Positions 43,593 through 56,900 are shown, numbered from the stretch's first letter. The stretch: DNA of 64,000 nucleotides from Oegoconia quadripuncta (GCA_949316235.1 OX438759.1:12871618-12935617), one strand, 5' to 3'. The notes: generated by a model not told the origin, from the letters alone. Numbers and translations: made by a program.

Positions 43593-45346
43593 ACAGTATT
43601 TTTTTTCATGTCATTTGACAAATATTCACCTCCATTATCACAATATAGATTAACTATATTCAAATTAAAAAGAGCACTACTTTTAGAAACGTAATCTTGA
43701 AATATTACAAATACATCTGATTTATGCGTTATCAGGTATGTTGCACAGTAGTGAGTAAACTCATCAACAAAAATCACAAAGTAGTTTTTGCCGTCAAGTG
43801 TCGAAGGAGTGATGGGACCACACACATCTGTGTGAACATTGAATAGGGGCCGTTTTAAGTGTTCCTTATTTTTAACCTTATTAAATGGCAAACAAGCTTG
43901 TTTTCCGTTTATGCAAGCTTCACATAAGTCTTCTTTTGGTTTGATTTGACTTATTCGTTCAGTGTCACCAAACATATCATTGCTTTTTAATTGCAAAAAT
44001 TTTGTTTTGCTAATGTGACCCAAACGTTGGTGCCATAAATAGCTATTATTTTCAACGGTCTTATTCAATTCAGACACATTTAACATGCTTATATGTACCT
44101 TGAAATCAATAGTAATAAAATTGTTCAAGCACTTACCAGTACCAGTTATAACCGACTCACCACGGTGATCATTTATTTGAACAGTACCATTTTGGTTAAA
44201 TATCACCGTTAATCCAGCATTTTGTATTTTCCTTACGGAAAGTAGGTTATAGGGTACGTCGGGACAGTATAAAACATCTTGAAGTGTTCCGCTTACGCCT
44301 AAATTGCTGGTTACTTCAAGGGTACCCTTTTTTATGGCCATTATAAATGTCCCATTTTTTGCTACGGATATCTTCAATGGTTTGTCTAACAACGTGAAGT
44401 TTTGTGTTAGATCTTCTCGGTTAATTATATGATCTGATGCTCCCGAGTCTAATATAAATGAAATTTTGTTAGAATTTTCATCTTTTTCTGGAAATCCGCC
44501 GGCCATGAAGGCAAAACCTGAAAAGTCTGAAGAATTTGTAGGCTCGGTTGTTTGGACAGTTTGAAGCGTTCTTTTTGTTTCATAATTATTGAATTTTTGT
44601 CCTTTTTTCTTATAATAATAGCAATCGTTTCTCAAGTGCCCTTTTCTTCCACAGTGGTGGCATTTTATTTTTGTATTTTTAAACTTTGCCTTTGTTTTCC
44701 AAGACTTCATTGGCTTCTTCGGATAATTCTGAGGAGAATGAGGAACTGCAGCTTGTAGAACTTTCAAGCTTGTGTCTCTATTTTCATTTAATATTTTTAT
44801 TTCTTGGTCCAACAACCTTGTTTTGACAAATGCCAATGTCAAATTATCTTCAGCTAACGTTTCAAGAGCCGTGATAACTCCATCGTAAGAGTTAGGTAAT
44901 GTTAATAATAAATGGGAAACTTTATCCATTTCCTCCAGCTTTGCTCCAGCAGCAATCAATTCAGACAAAAGATCCTCGAAATTACGAAAATGTTTTATTA
45001 GCGGTGTATCAGTTTGGAGTTTGAGGCTGAGTAATTTTTTTCTCAAAGCTAATTGTGTAGCCAGACTTTTTCGTTCATAAATTGCATCCAAATTATCGAA
45101 AATTTGTTTTGCATTATAATCGCTTTTGACGAATCCTAGAAAGGAGTCGGATAAATACTCAACAATTGTGCTCTTTGCGAGTTTGTCCTTTTTATACCAC
45201 TCATTACTTGGTTCTCCAGGAAAGTCATTGTCTATAACGTCAATCACTTCAAGTTCACTTAACAAAATACGAAGTCTCATTTTCCAAACACTGTACTTTT
45301 CACCGTCAAATTGTTTAATATTACGTTTCATTTTTAAATTATCCAT
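43565..45346 (-). pseudogene. Copia Gag, protease and first part of integrase
   Basis: 593 codons from ATG at 45346. Residues 1-220 are a copia Gag (starting with the FDGEKYSVWKMRLR block), a CCHC zinc knuckle lies at 229-242 (CHHCGRKGHLRNDC), the aspartic protease DSG at 300-302, the integrase HHCC zinc site at H439, H444, C475, C478, and the first two catalytic aspartates at about 507 (HTDVCGP) and 570 (CDNGGEY). The frame is lost in a run of eight T at 43599-43606 (A on the coding strand); the catalytic Glu is in the next frame. A single-base length change in that run would explain it, either a real mutation or a sequencing error. Confidence 0.92.
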
Positions 45347-45442
45347 TTTCTTAAATCACTAAAATGTCACTTAAACACTAGGCACAAAAAGTGTCCCTTT
45401 TTTTTTATTATTATTTAATTTTATTTCCCTGGGCCCATAACC

Positions 45443-45706
45443 TGTAGGTTATGGAGGGGCTTTTGAATAAAAACAGAGTTATTAAAGTTCGACGATAATT
45501 AAAATATATTTGAATATATATTTATAAGGAGAGGTGCACTACAGTACTGAACCGCACACGTAAAGCGCATGTAACGAAGTAAGGGGGCTGACCTAACAAA
45601 AGTAGATCCTTCCGCTGTGCATTGATTCCATGAATGAGAACAAGAGACCCTTGTTCTAAATTATTATGAAACTGTACATAGATTTATATTTTGTTATATT
45701 CCAACA
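45443..45706 (-). repeat. Copia 5' LTR
   Basis: 264 bp, matches 40749-41012. The primer-binding site follows at 45429-45442 (minus strand), then a leader of about 80 bases before the Gag ATG at 45346. Confidence 0.93.
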
Positions 45707-45884
45707 GGTTATCCGCAGTTACGTGCCCTACACAAAGGCAGAAAGGCAGTGCCTACCCTAGCAAATTGTAACAGAAAAATATTCTAAACAGTTGCGAAGA
45801 TTGCTATAAGAGGAAGTTATTATATTGTAGTTGTATTTTTTCTCAACTAATAGCAAATTTTATCATTCTGCATACCAAATCAAA

Positions 45885-46260
45885 TCAAAATATTTTATTT
45901 CATAGGATAAAATTATCACTTGAAAACGTCACTATTAATATTAATATTACATTATATTTTAAATTTACTGCTCATTCACAAAGCTGACTCCCCAGAGAAG
46001 AACGATCAAGAAACTCTAGGGTTGCTCTTTTAAACAGATTATAGGTTGCGATTTGATAATTATATGAATAATAAGACAGCTATGTCCATGCTTGCTTATC
46101 ATTCAAATAGTCAGTGATTTTATAATAGCCTTTTGTTAATAATTCCAGTTTTATGATTGCTTTAAATTTATTTAAAGGCAAATTTTGAATGTCTACTGGA
46201 ACCTTATTATTACCCTGTGACATAAACGCTGTGCACGCCACTGGTCGTCCGTCTGTCTGT
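45885..46260 (-). repeat. LINE 3' end with RT C-terminus
   Basis: On the minus strand the frame reads VPVDIQNLPLNKFKAIIKLE and LLTKGYYKITDYLNDKQAWT before a stop at 46080-46082. This is the C-terminus of a CR1/Jockey-like LINE protein (FK...K..LL.K.YY...DYL.D). About 190 bases of 3' UTR follow to CAAATCAAATCAAAATATTT, the tail. Confidence 0.7.
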
Positions 46261-46723
46261 CCGTCAAGTTCCATTTTCTTCGGAACGGCTAGAGGTATCA
46301 AGCTGAAATTAATATCAAGTACTAACGTCAAAGTCTTTAAAATCCTATAAAACTGTTAAGTTTCTAACTAAATCTTTGAAAAAGATATGATTCTTTCCAC
46401 GTAAAGTCCCATACTGAGTGGTGATCAAAACATATAAAAGTATTTCCCGTTGATATAGAATCTTGAAATGACATCAAGTAAGGTCTCAGTGTATGTCCTT
46501 TGGCTGGTTACCACAAGTAAAGGAAAAAAAAACAATTCTAGTGGCATGTAAGTTATGCGCTTTCTATTAATACATGATTTAGGTAACTAACAACATAATA
46601 AGTTTATCAGTTATAAAAGTTTGTCAATGATAATATTAGGTGCAGAACCCTCTGCACACGAGTCCTACTCGCACTTGACAGGGTCTTAATAAAACTGTAA
46701 TTATGTATAATATGGCTCCACGT

Positions 46724-46777
46724 GACATTAGGTGTGATTGAGGTCTAAAGTTATAGAAAACCCATTGTGCATAAATT
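46724..46777 (+). repeat. SINE-A 3' fragment
   Basis: ACATTAGGTGTGATTGAGGT, then AAACCCATTGTGCATAAA. Only the last 55 bases of the SINE remain. Confidence 0.55.
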
Positions 46778-47426
46778 AATAGAATACTCAACGATGATCA
46801 TTTCTATTATCTATTTAATTCAAACATTTAACAACATTATATCTTTTTCACAATAAATTCACACGACAGTGGAATACTACAAAATTTACAAGATAACGCG
46901 ATATCTTTATTGTGCTAGATGCTATGCGCACGCGGCTGTCATGAATCTTCCGGAGGTTACCCTGAACTTGACCGTGGCGCATAAAAATAAAAAAAATCGC
47001 CAATGACTCAGTGGCGTTTGGAATATTTTCGTTCGTTTCGCGCTCGATGGCGCCTGCCATCTAATTGTGTCAAACACTTATTAGAGACAATCTATTTATG
47101 AAATAAAACGAACGGGCGAGAAAGACTAAAATGTTTTATTTAATACATGTTCAAGGCTAAATGCTGCCGTATTTAGAAACAAATGAATGTTATTACTAAT
47201 GTTATTGTAGTTATTAAGAATCTGAAGTTGCAATTAGCAATGAATTATACCTATGTATTTCTAAAAAAAGATCTTCATACACGACGTGTTTGTTTAGTTC
47301 AAACTTAAGGGTTCTTGAAAATTGACATCATTATTCTCAGCCCGTATCTACCCATTGCTGAGTATAGGTATAGACTTGTTATCCATTATGCCAAATTATA
47401 CATATTTATAAATAAAATCTTTATAT

Positions 47427-47655
47427 ATATTAAATAAATATTGTAGACACTTGCACCAATCATCTAGTCCCAAACTAAGCAAAGGTTGTACTATGGACAC
47501 TAGATAACGGATGGACATACATAAATATTTATATAAAAATACATGATTCGGCAATAAATGCTCGTATTCATCACACAAACATTTACCCCTTGCGGGATTC
47601 GAACCTGCTACCGTTGGTTTCACCGACACTATACACTACACCAAACGGTCGTCAA
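47427..47655 (-). repeat. SINE-C, full length
   Basis: AAATATTGTAGACACTTGCA, CCAATCATCTAGTCCCAAAC, ACATTTACCCCTTGCGGGAT, TCGAACCTGCTACCGTTGGT and CACCAAACGGTCGTC. On the minus strand this gives the tRNA-like head first, with B box GGTTCGAATCC. Best copy of the family here. Confidence 0.8.
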
Positions 47656-48368
47656 TATTGAGAATGTACTATAAAAAAATATGTATTTCTGTTATAACGT
47701 TGATGTTTATGATTGACTACAGATAATCAATAATTATTATAAGTAATAAATCGATTTTTTTCCCTAAAGACGGCATCACTTTGCACTTCCGTCTTCAACA
47801 CGTGTCGAGACACTAATGATCTTATTAATAAATCGATCTTGAAATTGAGATCGCGTCTTATTACTATTTTTTTGGATACTGCTCAAGCTTCAACTTAAGG
47901 TCATATCAATTTTGAGATCGGTTTGTTTATACGGGACTTAGATTTGGTTCACAAAATGACATATTGTACATTGCCCGTTCTAAAAATCCGCAATTTTACA
48001 CGAAACGCCACAATAGAAATATCGAAACTTGACCAAAATATGCAATTTTGTTTTTTATACTCTGGGTTACCTACCGCAATTATTAATAATCCATGTTGGT
48101 TTGGTACATTCGACAGCGCATCAAGCGTAAGTTTGCCAGTATAAACTGAGCTGCCGTACGGTAACCTGCCCATACTGTCCAATGGTTGAAGTGTTACGCC
48201 TGATGTGCGGTTGACTGTACCTATCTATTAAAAAGTCTATATATTGCTTAACCTAAATATTGCCACACATTAAATTAAGTAGCTAAGTTGCTGAAAATGA
48301 TTATGTAACAATTGGACAAGTTATTTTATGGATTAGTTACTAGTATCTATATATGTACATAGATCACG

Positions 48369-48615
48369 ACCTAATTCCCAATGAAGTGGTCAGATATATC
48401 CCAAACATGAGTGTTATCCTTGGAAACAACATCCACGGTTTACATTACGATAAATAACAGAAATTCACGCATACGTGACCCGGGAAATACTATCGCCGAT
48501 AAACCGTGCAAAACTATAGATGCATTTTGGTGCAAAGTCCCATAGTCATCTTTTATGACACCCACGGGATGCGACGGGTTGGTTCTATTCTTTTACGTGC
48601 GGAAACGACACAGTA
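48369..48615 (+). repeat. Repeat D copy
   Basis: GACCTAATTCCCAATGAAGT, GATATATCCCAAACATGAGT, GATGCATTTTGGTGCAAAGT and TTTTATGACACCCACGGGAT with TTTTACGTGCGGAAACGACA. The plus frame at 48555 is derived from it. Confidence 0.6.
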
Positions 48616-48823
48616 CTGTTACTAGTATCTCATGTGGAGATTTTCACATACGGGAAATGGAATCCTACTTTCGCGACCATAAACTGAAAACGGACGCAGA
48701 ATCTGCAAGTTGGACGCTTCATATCTGTGCCGAAGGGCATTGGGAAGGATTTAGTATAATCCCAGATTCATATCTTGTCCACAATATTTCGTAGCGAGAT
48801 GGACATTGGAATTTGGTTTTCTT

Positions 48824-49140
48824 ATTTTTTTTTTATGCACAACCGGTTGGTACTTGACCTCAATCACACTTGATGTTAAGTGAAGATGAGGTCCAAGGTG
48901 GAAGCGTACTGACCCGGAAACCCCAACACATTTGGGGGACTGGCTATCTTATCTCTGACAACCGGAATACAACAATGCTATTAACATTGCTGTTTGGCAG
49001 CCGATTTAGATAAGATGGTGGTAGCTAGCCAGGCGGATGTTTAAAATGCCCTATCACCAACCAAACAGAGTACTTAAACATGTACCGCGACCTCCGAATC
49101 GTAAACCCAATGTTGTTTACATTGAGCCACGGAGGAGGTT
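48824..49140 (-). repeat. SINE-A, nearly full length
   Basis: TTTTTTTTTTATGCACAACC, body, GGTGGTAGCTAGCCAGGCGG, CTATCACCAACCAAACAGAG and a head lacking the GGGGATCGAACC part (TGTACCGCGACCTCCGAATC) but ending GAGCCACGGAGGAGG. The B box is therefore deleted. Confidence 0.8.
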
Positions 49141-52100
49141 AAAAAATGGAACTAAAATCAAAATCAATAATGTTTTATTTCGTAAGTTATAACAATAACA
49201 TTTGAAGTCGTCATGACATACAGTAATGGCTGGTTTAACAATATTCCTTTTGAGGCGATCTTATACACGGTGGCCCGATTCAGTGGCGATATAGAAAAGA
49301 AGATCTGGATGCCTGACGTATAGTCAGCGATATTTGTAGTTTCTATTTATGATTTTTTTCGGAAAATTCACCCTTCACGTCATAAACGATTACCATTCCC
49401 AAAGCAATTGAGGCGGTCGGACCCCTGGGTCTCTACACTGATGTACTATTTGTTCGATATAGGTAGGTATTTTTGTTCAAAATTCAAATACACTAAGTAG
49501 CCCCTCTATCGCATAACGGTGTTTTGAACAACTCACTGGTTTTTCGCCTTATATCCTGTCTAATATTAGACGTGCCCAGTCGTACTAATGTCGTATTATC
49601 CTTATTCGTGTCCCCAAGGGGATTATTCAAATCAAGCGAATTCCTTTTTGAGTGCCTTAGCTACGGCGATAGAACCCTTATCATTACTAGTGGTATGTCC
49701 GTTCATATTTATTTAGTTCATGTAATTTCTTACACTACGCTGATACAACAATGAATTGTTGTTGGATAAGTGAAAGCCCAACTTCCACTTAAGCACCTAT
49801 TATTGGGAACTATACTTGTGTCTAGGCCACGAGCCCCTCTCATCTTATGAGATCAGCAAATATGGGATTTATTGACATAGACTGACTTCCAAAAAGCATA
49901 TCATCGACATGTGTGAACGAGCCACGACATCATTAGCCTTTATAAAGCGACAATCTATTACTCGCAGTAACTCTTGACAAAATCGTCAATTTATTTGTCA
50001 TATAATAAATCGAGCATCTAAAGACATGCGACTGCGGTTCGCTGGTATTGTGTAATTTCATCGATATTGCCATCGATTACGTGAGATTGGTTAGCTTGTC
50101 GCTCTCTCGGAAATTTGGCGTTTTCTCACAACAATCTCGATGAAGATACCGATCTTAACATAATTTAGGGCTCATAATTTATCAATGAGTGTTCCGGTTA
50201 GTGTTTCCCGGCATGCTGAAAGATGTTGTGAATCAGATCCACAGCTTAGATATCAATTTATATCAAACTGAATTTCTAACCTATTGGCTACCACTTTCAG
50301 AGTGAGACTGCTGATTCTTAAATGTCTTTATAAAATTCTGTCCCATAGAAAGGGAGAATAATAAGACCATGGAATAAATATTTGTAGAGTCAAGAAATGT
50401 GCATATGGAAAGATCCCGAAACGAGTACCTACTACACACATCTCCCAAGATTCTAACTAGCTAGCTTAACGTGCCGTAAAACCAACAGAGAGTTATGAAA
50501 GCTCTTCATAATTTTATGATACGGGCCTGTAAAACTTTATATTGGGTTGTCCATAAATTTTCTTTTAACATTTTACGCGTCTTGTTGAGATTTGGTCATA
50601 TTCACTTCATTACTTGAGTTATGATAAAATACTTTCGTCAGCTATGTCAGTAGTAATATAGCTTCGACTTCGGCAATATTCGTCCCAATCTAGAGGTCAG
50701 ATAACAAGCGGCGAATTTTACGAGCGCCTAGAATTGCTGTGTCGTCGGTTGCTGGACTTTTTATGCGTCCCTGGTATCAGCCAGATTTTCCTAAAGCTCA
50801 TCCACAATTGGTCTGACAAATGTTTCGAAATGGTGGCACGTATATATTTTTTATACTGTATCGTAAGAATAATGTTGTATCTATAGATAGCACTGTCCTC
50901 GACGCTGATTATTTCGTCGTCAGGTTATTCACCTCTACACGCGACATTGAAAATATTTAAATATTCTCTATTTGTTTTCTGGTTTCAGAGGTTCAGTATT
51001 AAACTAAATGTGTCTCGTACAATATTGTTTCGGGGCCGTTTATGGTTACGACTATTACTACGGCTTTTACTTTGCGACGAGAGTTTTCTGGAGCGTCCCA
51101 TTTCTCGTTTTATTTGTTTACTAACTTGCACTTTCGTTTGTTGACCTTTCGGATTGGTACTTGTTAGGTAGTAAAGTAGGTTTGTGATTGGATTTTTATG
51201 TGTTCTCCTGTTTATCTCCTATGCCTGAAAGCCTGTTTTTCGCGCCGTTGAATTTGAAATATCGTTTTGGTATTGTTATATGTAGCGACCCTGTCCTATT
51301 TGAAGTAAACCCAAGTCATCTGCTAAAGCAATGTACGTCTTCGGCTGATATGATGGTGATGAATTTGTTAAAACGACTTGAAATATCGTTGATGAACGTC
51401 AATCTTTACTGTCTTAAATAAATAGGCGAAATATGAAAATCGTTTGTAATTTTCTTTCAAATCACAGTCGTCGCTTTAAATCTACCTAAAAACAGGAAAA
51501 TGTGGGACGCCATTTCGAGTAATTTTATATTGAACATTTACCTATTTCCTTTGTAAATTCTCGCTAAGCTCCGTAACGACTTGGAGGCGTTTACTACCAC
51601 CTCTTTACCTCCAAATTCAAAGCCGTTTTCCCGCCAACAGTAAAATTTATTTGTGTTTACATAATCTGAATCATGGCCCGTAAAGTCACTGGAGGGCTGC
51701 TTGCTGTAGCGCAAATTATTTATGTACTACACTTGCGTGTGTGTTGTGTGTCACTATAAGTATACAGGATGGTTGGTAATTTCTATCAAGGTGTGACCGC
51801 AGAACTGAAATATAAAATAAATAACATGTCTGTATACAAATTAGAAATTTTTAATTCTCCATTGAGTGTACAAATCATTAAGAAAAAGGTGATAGCTACC
51901 TCAGGAACCGATAACTTTTAACTATTAAATCTGGTTTTAGTTGTTGCAAATAAATAATATTGAAAGGATATTATCTATCACCATGTACACAGGTGAAACG
52001 TGACTACTCAGTGCTTCAATCGTTTCAGTGAAATCGGTACTTATCTGAACGGTTGGATTTTTACAAACGCGTTTTCCTGTCCCACTTGGCTCTAAGTGTA

Positions 52101-53259
52101 TATGTGATTCTTTCATTAAACTCAGTTAACCCCAATCATATTTTTTACAAGTACTTAGGTACTTAAATATTCATTGAAAGAAGAATATTACATCTAATTT
52201 ATGAGGAGTTGTATAGATATGGTAAAAAATTACATCTTATACATTTAATCAACAAAACAGCACGAAGCATTTTACAATTGTATTAAAGTGAAAGAGTTAT
52301 TTCACGTAAATATATTAGTAATGTCACGTAGTGTTACATACAAGGTAATTTATTGTATACCTGAAACTTGAAATTGGTTTGGTCAGAAGCACGTATAGAA
52401 TCGATTCCGGCTATAAAAAAATGGGGTTATATTTTTCCTTAATTATTTATCAAATTAAGGAATGATAAACACCCTACAAGGGGGAAACACCTAACTGTAA
52501 CTGATTTGGAAGAATCTTTTATTTTATATTTTCTAGCCATATTGATTATAGAATATATGATCTAATGGGGATGTATCGGCTTTTTGGTATACAAAATATA
52601 ACCTTGTATATTTAAAATTATACCATATCTAACATTATTCACCACAACACACATACATTGGTGTTGTTTATCACAATACTGGTAGGTACTTTCAAGATAG
52701 TTTGTTACCAGTTCATTACAAGAGGTACAATAATGTTCTTTCTAATAATGAGAGAGGTAGTGGAATTGCCGATGAATGACGCATTATTTTGTGACAACGA
52801 TTTGCATTTATGATCGAAACTTTCGACCTTATCTGCTTAAGGATACAGGAGCCAATGTAGGCTCCCTACTCGTTGGCCAAGCATAAAAAAATTAAATTTA
52901 CACCGAATCGTATTTAATCAAAATATTTATCAAGCATGGTTGTTTTTCCACATAACATGGTTCTATCATGCAGCCCCTAGAAGTATTATAGTAATTCCAA
53001 CCCCATTCATTATCATTATATTGAAATCCGAGGCCATTAATGTATTCGATACCAGCCCTGCCTTGCAATAAGATATTTTTAACTTTTATCGATTCATCCA
53101 CTCGTAGAAATGTGTATTGGCCCTAAGGTTTCGATTAACCCTAAGTTCTTACTTGATTGTACTGTGCGGTATATTAGTATTAGTATTATATTAATAAGAC
53201 ATAGCTACAGGCCTGTTTGTAATTGGCTTTATATGTTACATAGAGGGGTGTTGGTTGAC

Positions 53260-53592
53260 AAGGTGTAGACGGTACAACTAAAATATTTATAAATTCGAAG
53301 TCTCACTGATTGTCCGGATTTCATGCCTAAACTGCTAAATTTGGGTCAGAATAGCCTGGGACCCGGAGAAGGTCACAAGCTGCTTTTCATCCCCACAAAG
53401 TAATGCCACGTGGGCGAAACCGCGGACGGAAAGTTCTGTTTGTCGGCTTTTCATTTGTTGAACCGATCATATTGTAATTTGGCAGAAAGGTAGCCTAGGA
53501 CCTGGAGAAAGACATGGGCTACTTTTCATCCTATAAAAAGTCCGGAATTAACAAATCCACGCTGGCGAAGCCGCGGGCGGACAGCTAGTTGT
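53260..53592 (+). repeat. Helitron-like element with duplicated internal unit
   Basis: A unit with GGGACCCGGAGAAGGTCACA, CTGCTTTTCATCCCCACAAA and GGGCGAAACCGCGGACGGAA recurs as GGACCTGGAGAAAGACATGG, CTACTTTTCATCCTATAAAA and GGCGAAGCCGCGGGCGGACA, ending GCTAGT. Only the second unit has the CTAGT end. Confidence 0.5.
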
Positions 53593-54774
53593 TGATAAAT
53601 TATCGAACTATTGTTTGTGTCCAGAAATTCCATCCTAATCTCCTTTGAACCCGTGTGGGCTCCTTATGATGGGGAAAGGCCTTCGCCCTGTATTGAGTTT
53701 TAAAGGCTATTTGTCGATATTATCGATAAAACGGCGGGGAAAATCAAACGGCTATTTTCAAGAGAGTTTATTTTTATCTCGCAGATTTCTATCACACTTC
53801 CAGCACGTGCTACGTTTACGCCCTCGTAGCTGTCTAGAATTTTGAATCACGCAACTAACACGCTCGACTTGCGTGTAATAAACTTATCTTAATATATTTC
53901 ACTAAAGAGTTTTGAGAAAATAAGTAGTGCTTACTCTTACTAGGTTAACTTAATAGTATCCTTACCTTAAGTAAGCATTCAAAAGTTTTCTTGCCTTTCT
54001 TTCAATATTAATATATTTTGTACTATGCACTAACAGTTTATATAACCTTATGATTTTTGTAAACTAGTTCGAAGTGGTATGCACCTGTTTTCACGGGGAG
54101 CATTAGCATTAATCACCATCCTGGGCAATTTATTTATTAAAGATTGGATAAATTTAAGAAAAAAAATATAAATAAATAAGAAATCATAAATCTCCCAGGT
54201 AAATGTTAGTCAAACATCATTCATAATTGGTCTTAAAAATCAATGGAAAATTTTGTAATCCAAATTTTATCAACGAAGTCCCATATCTAAGCGATAAATT
54301 CAACATCAAATTTCTGATCTAACCTATTGTCAAGACATGTACTTTTTCTTTTATCATTATCTGAGTAATTATATCCTGATTATAATCCGTTCAAGTCTAT
54401 GGCTAGGTCCGTGTTATAATTTAGCAATAAAAATTTTTGTGATCAATTAAAACTTTGAAAGGAAACTATTGCTAACCTAAATCTAACTGATGTAAAAAGC
54501 GTCTCAGGGGAAGGACGTAACATCTGAACACGGGGTTTCCTTGTACGGACGATAAGTCAATAAATCCTAATGCAAATGGAAAAGAAATAAATTATATCTT
54601 ATATCAAGTGTCAGAAGGCCCAGGTTCCTAAATATTCGAACTTCAAAGTTTAATTTTCCACTTAAATATGACAGACAGTCAAACGATAACTCTACCAATT
54701 AAATCAACTGCAAATTTTTTGTGGGTATGTGGCAATATGGTACGATGTACCTTGGTTTGTGAAAATTACACTTC

Positions 54775-54930
54775 ATCGTCATCATCATTAACAGCCTTAA
54801 ATGTCTCCACTGTTGGGTCTCAGCCTCTCTCACTGGGAGAGGGTATGGGTCCATAATCCACCACGCGGGCCTAGTGCGGAAATCACACTAAATCGCATCG
54901 AGATGCCACACAAGAGGTTGTCCCCCGAAA
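54775..54930 (-). repeat. RTE-like repeat 3' end (minus orientation)
   Basis: Begins CATCGTCATCATCATTA, the complement of a GATGATGATG tail, then CCACTGTTGGGTCTCAGCCT and CCATAATCCACCACGCGGGC. This is a very common lepidopteran dispersed sequence. Confidence 0.6.
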
Positions 54931-56498
54931 GGTTTTTTTCCCATGTTAATTTTGTGTATTGTTTTCGGTAAAAGGTTCACAAGGTAGAAAGGTCGACTTG
55001 CAGATTGTGTAATCATTTTATTAATATGTCACATTTAATGGTGGCATTTCAACATCAATTCTTGCATAAATAAAGCTCAAGGACTTCTACTTCGACTCAC
55101 GTGATATTTTTGTAATAAAAATGGGTCTTGAACTTGAGCATATATTGAGTAAACAGATCTTGTCGTTTCTGTTGTTAATAATAAAACCTGCTGTCTGTGA
55201 AGAAATTGTGCTTGATCAGATTTCTGTTATTATATGTGAGCAGACGCTCTCCAACGAAAATATCTTCGGACGGCTTTTGCTAAGAATCCTTTATTTGCTT
55301 AACTTCAGACGTTTCTTGCGCCCCGTACTAACTTGTGACGAGCAACTATATATACAACAAAAGTAAAATAATGACGATTGGTTTATTATAATTGACACAA
55401 CAAACTGCAAAAGAAAAAGTCTGACGAAGAAACGAACGAAAGAAGCTGACTCCTATAATACGGGGCATCCTAGTTTAGGACTCAGAGTTCCCCTATTTAA
55501 GTTTCTATAAATAAAAAATTGTACAATTTTTTTTTATACCCATTGTTATGTGTTATAGGTAGTGAATAAACTATTTCTATCTCTTTCATTTCTTTCTGAA
55601 GTTAGGGCCGTCCGAAACTATTTTGGCTAGACAGTCGTGGAAGACTCACACCGTCAGCCTTTGCCACGGAATGCCGGTACCCATGAAGTCGATGTTGATA
55701 GGAGACATATTTATTAAGTAATATATCCTTCGAATTGAAATGTAAGCTATATAATCGCATTCTAACTTTATCCTGCACAGCTATCTACAAAGCGTCTGAG
55801 TAGTTTAGTTATTTAACAAAGCGAACGCTGCAAGCGGTTGTTCAGAGATTCTGCCAGCGCATCCTAGGGTCAACGACTTCGTACTCTCGAGTTCACAGGT
55901 CGTACCCTCCGGGTCTAGTTACATGTTATGAGTCCTTTGTAAAGTTATACCTGGCATTTAGAGCATGAGTAAATCTATCTATATTAATGCTCGTTTTTTA
56001 CGTATGTTCTATTAAACAATATTCGCTACAACTTAATTCTGACTGAGTTAATAATGTTGTTAGAAACGCACACAAATTATGCTATCCTGAACTAAACCTA
56101 CCTCAACATAAAAACGTGTGATGTGAAGAAAGTATCGCAATAATTAACGTTAATGGTGCCAAAAATTCTGTTACGATACAGTAAGTCTATTTTCTGACTA
56201 CGTCAACACCATCGCGTGACCACATATTTTGTTGTAACAAATATAGCCTCCATATTGAACCGATCAATTTAAGTTAATTGGAGTGGCGTTTTCGTCGTGT
56301 TGGGTATTTTTGTGTTCTTTATTACGCGAACTACAGGTATTGCTTTGATTATTATCATTTCTACAGATAACAGAGTTAAATAGTTTATAATGTTGCTGAT
56401 TTACACGAGTTAAAGACTACCTTACAGTCTTCCTATTATTTAAATTAGTTCTATTTATTCTAAACAAAACAAAACCAAAAATTCTTGTTTAAATGCAA

Positions 56499-56616
56499 CC
56501 CAATAGAAATTGTAAAATTGTTAATTTAAATTGTATTATATTATAATAAGTTGTTTATAAATATTGTACATATAAATAAAGTTAATAAATAAATTAAAAA
56601 AAAAAACCCAATAGAA
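56499..56616 (+). mobile_element. Short retroposed insert with poly(A) and target duplication
   Basis: A 98-base AT-rich insert (56509-56606) has AATAAAG about 20 bases before a run of 12 A, and is flanked by the direct repeat CCCAATAGAA (56499-56508 and 56607-56616). This is the hallmark of LINE-driven insertion of a 3' end. The source RNA is not recognised. Confidence 0.65.
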
Positions 56617-56900
56617 CTGCACGGATGTTGCAGAATATGCGGAAATGAGTGCACTGTCTGCAGGCTACTGAGCTAGACAGAGCACGCCAATGTCTCAATG
56701 TTACGTCGTGAACAATAAACAGTTTCATACTGTACTTGCATAACGGAATGCATTGGGCTCTTCCATCGAGAATTTGGATCTTTCAACAGCTGCTTCCACT
56801 TCAAATTGCTTGTCTATTACCATAGCTCGTCTTTTGATATTTTTCTTCAGATTAGTTTCATCCCGCCGGACATCCTACGCTTATGCTATTGGTTATTTTA

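Larger units (their letters stand above)
40749..45706 (-). mobile_element. Complete Ty1/copia LTR retrotransposon
   Basis: Two 264-bp direct LTRs (40749-41012 and 45443-45706) look the same at every base I compared. On the minus strand they start TGTTGGAATATAACA and end CTACA. The 5-bp target duplication GGTTA flanks both sides (40744-40748 and 45707-45711). Directly inside the 5' LTR the minus strand reads GGTTATGGGCCCAG, the copia-type primer site for an internal part of initiator tRNA-Met. A purine tract (GAGGGGGG) precedes the 3' LTR. Order is Gag, protease, integrase, reverse transcriptase, RNase H, as in copia. Matching LTRs imply a recent insertion. The coding region has one frameshift and one stop (see parts). 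Confidence 0.95.

Noticed and set aside
50560..50830. Possible mariner-like remnant beginning TTGGGTTGTCCATAAATTTT
   Set aside because: The first bases resemble mariner ends, but no matching opposite end or transposase text could be read in either strand.
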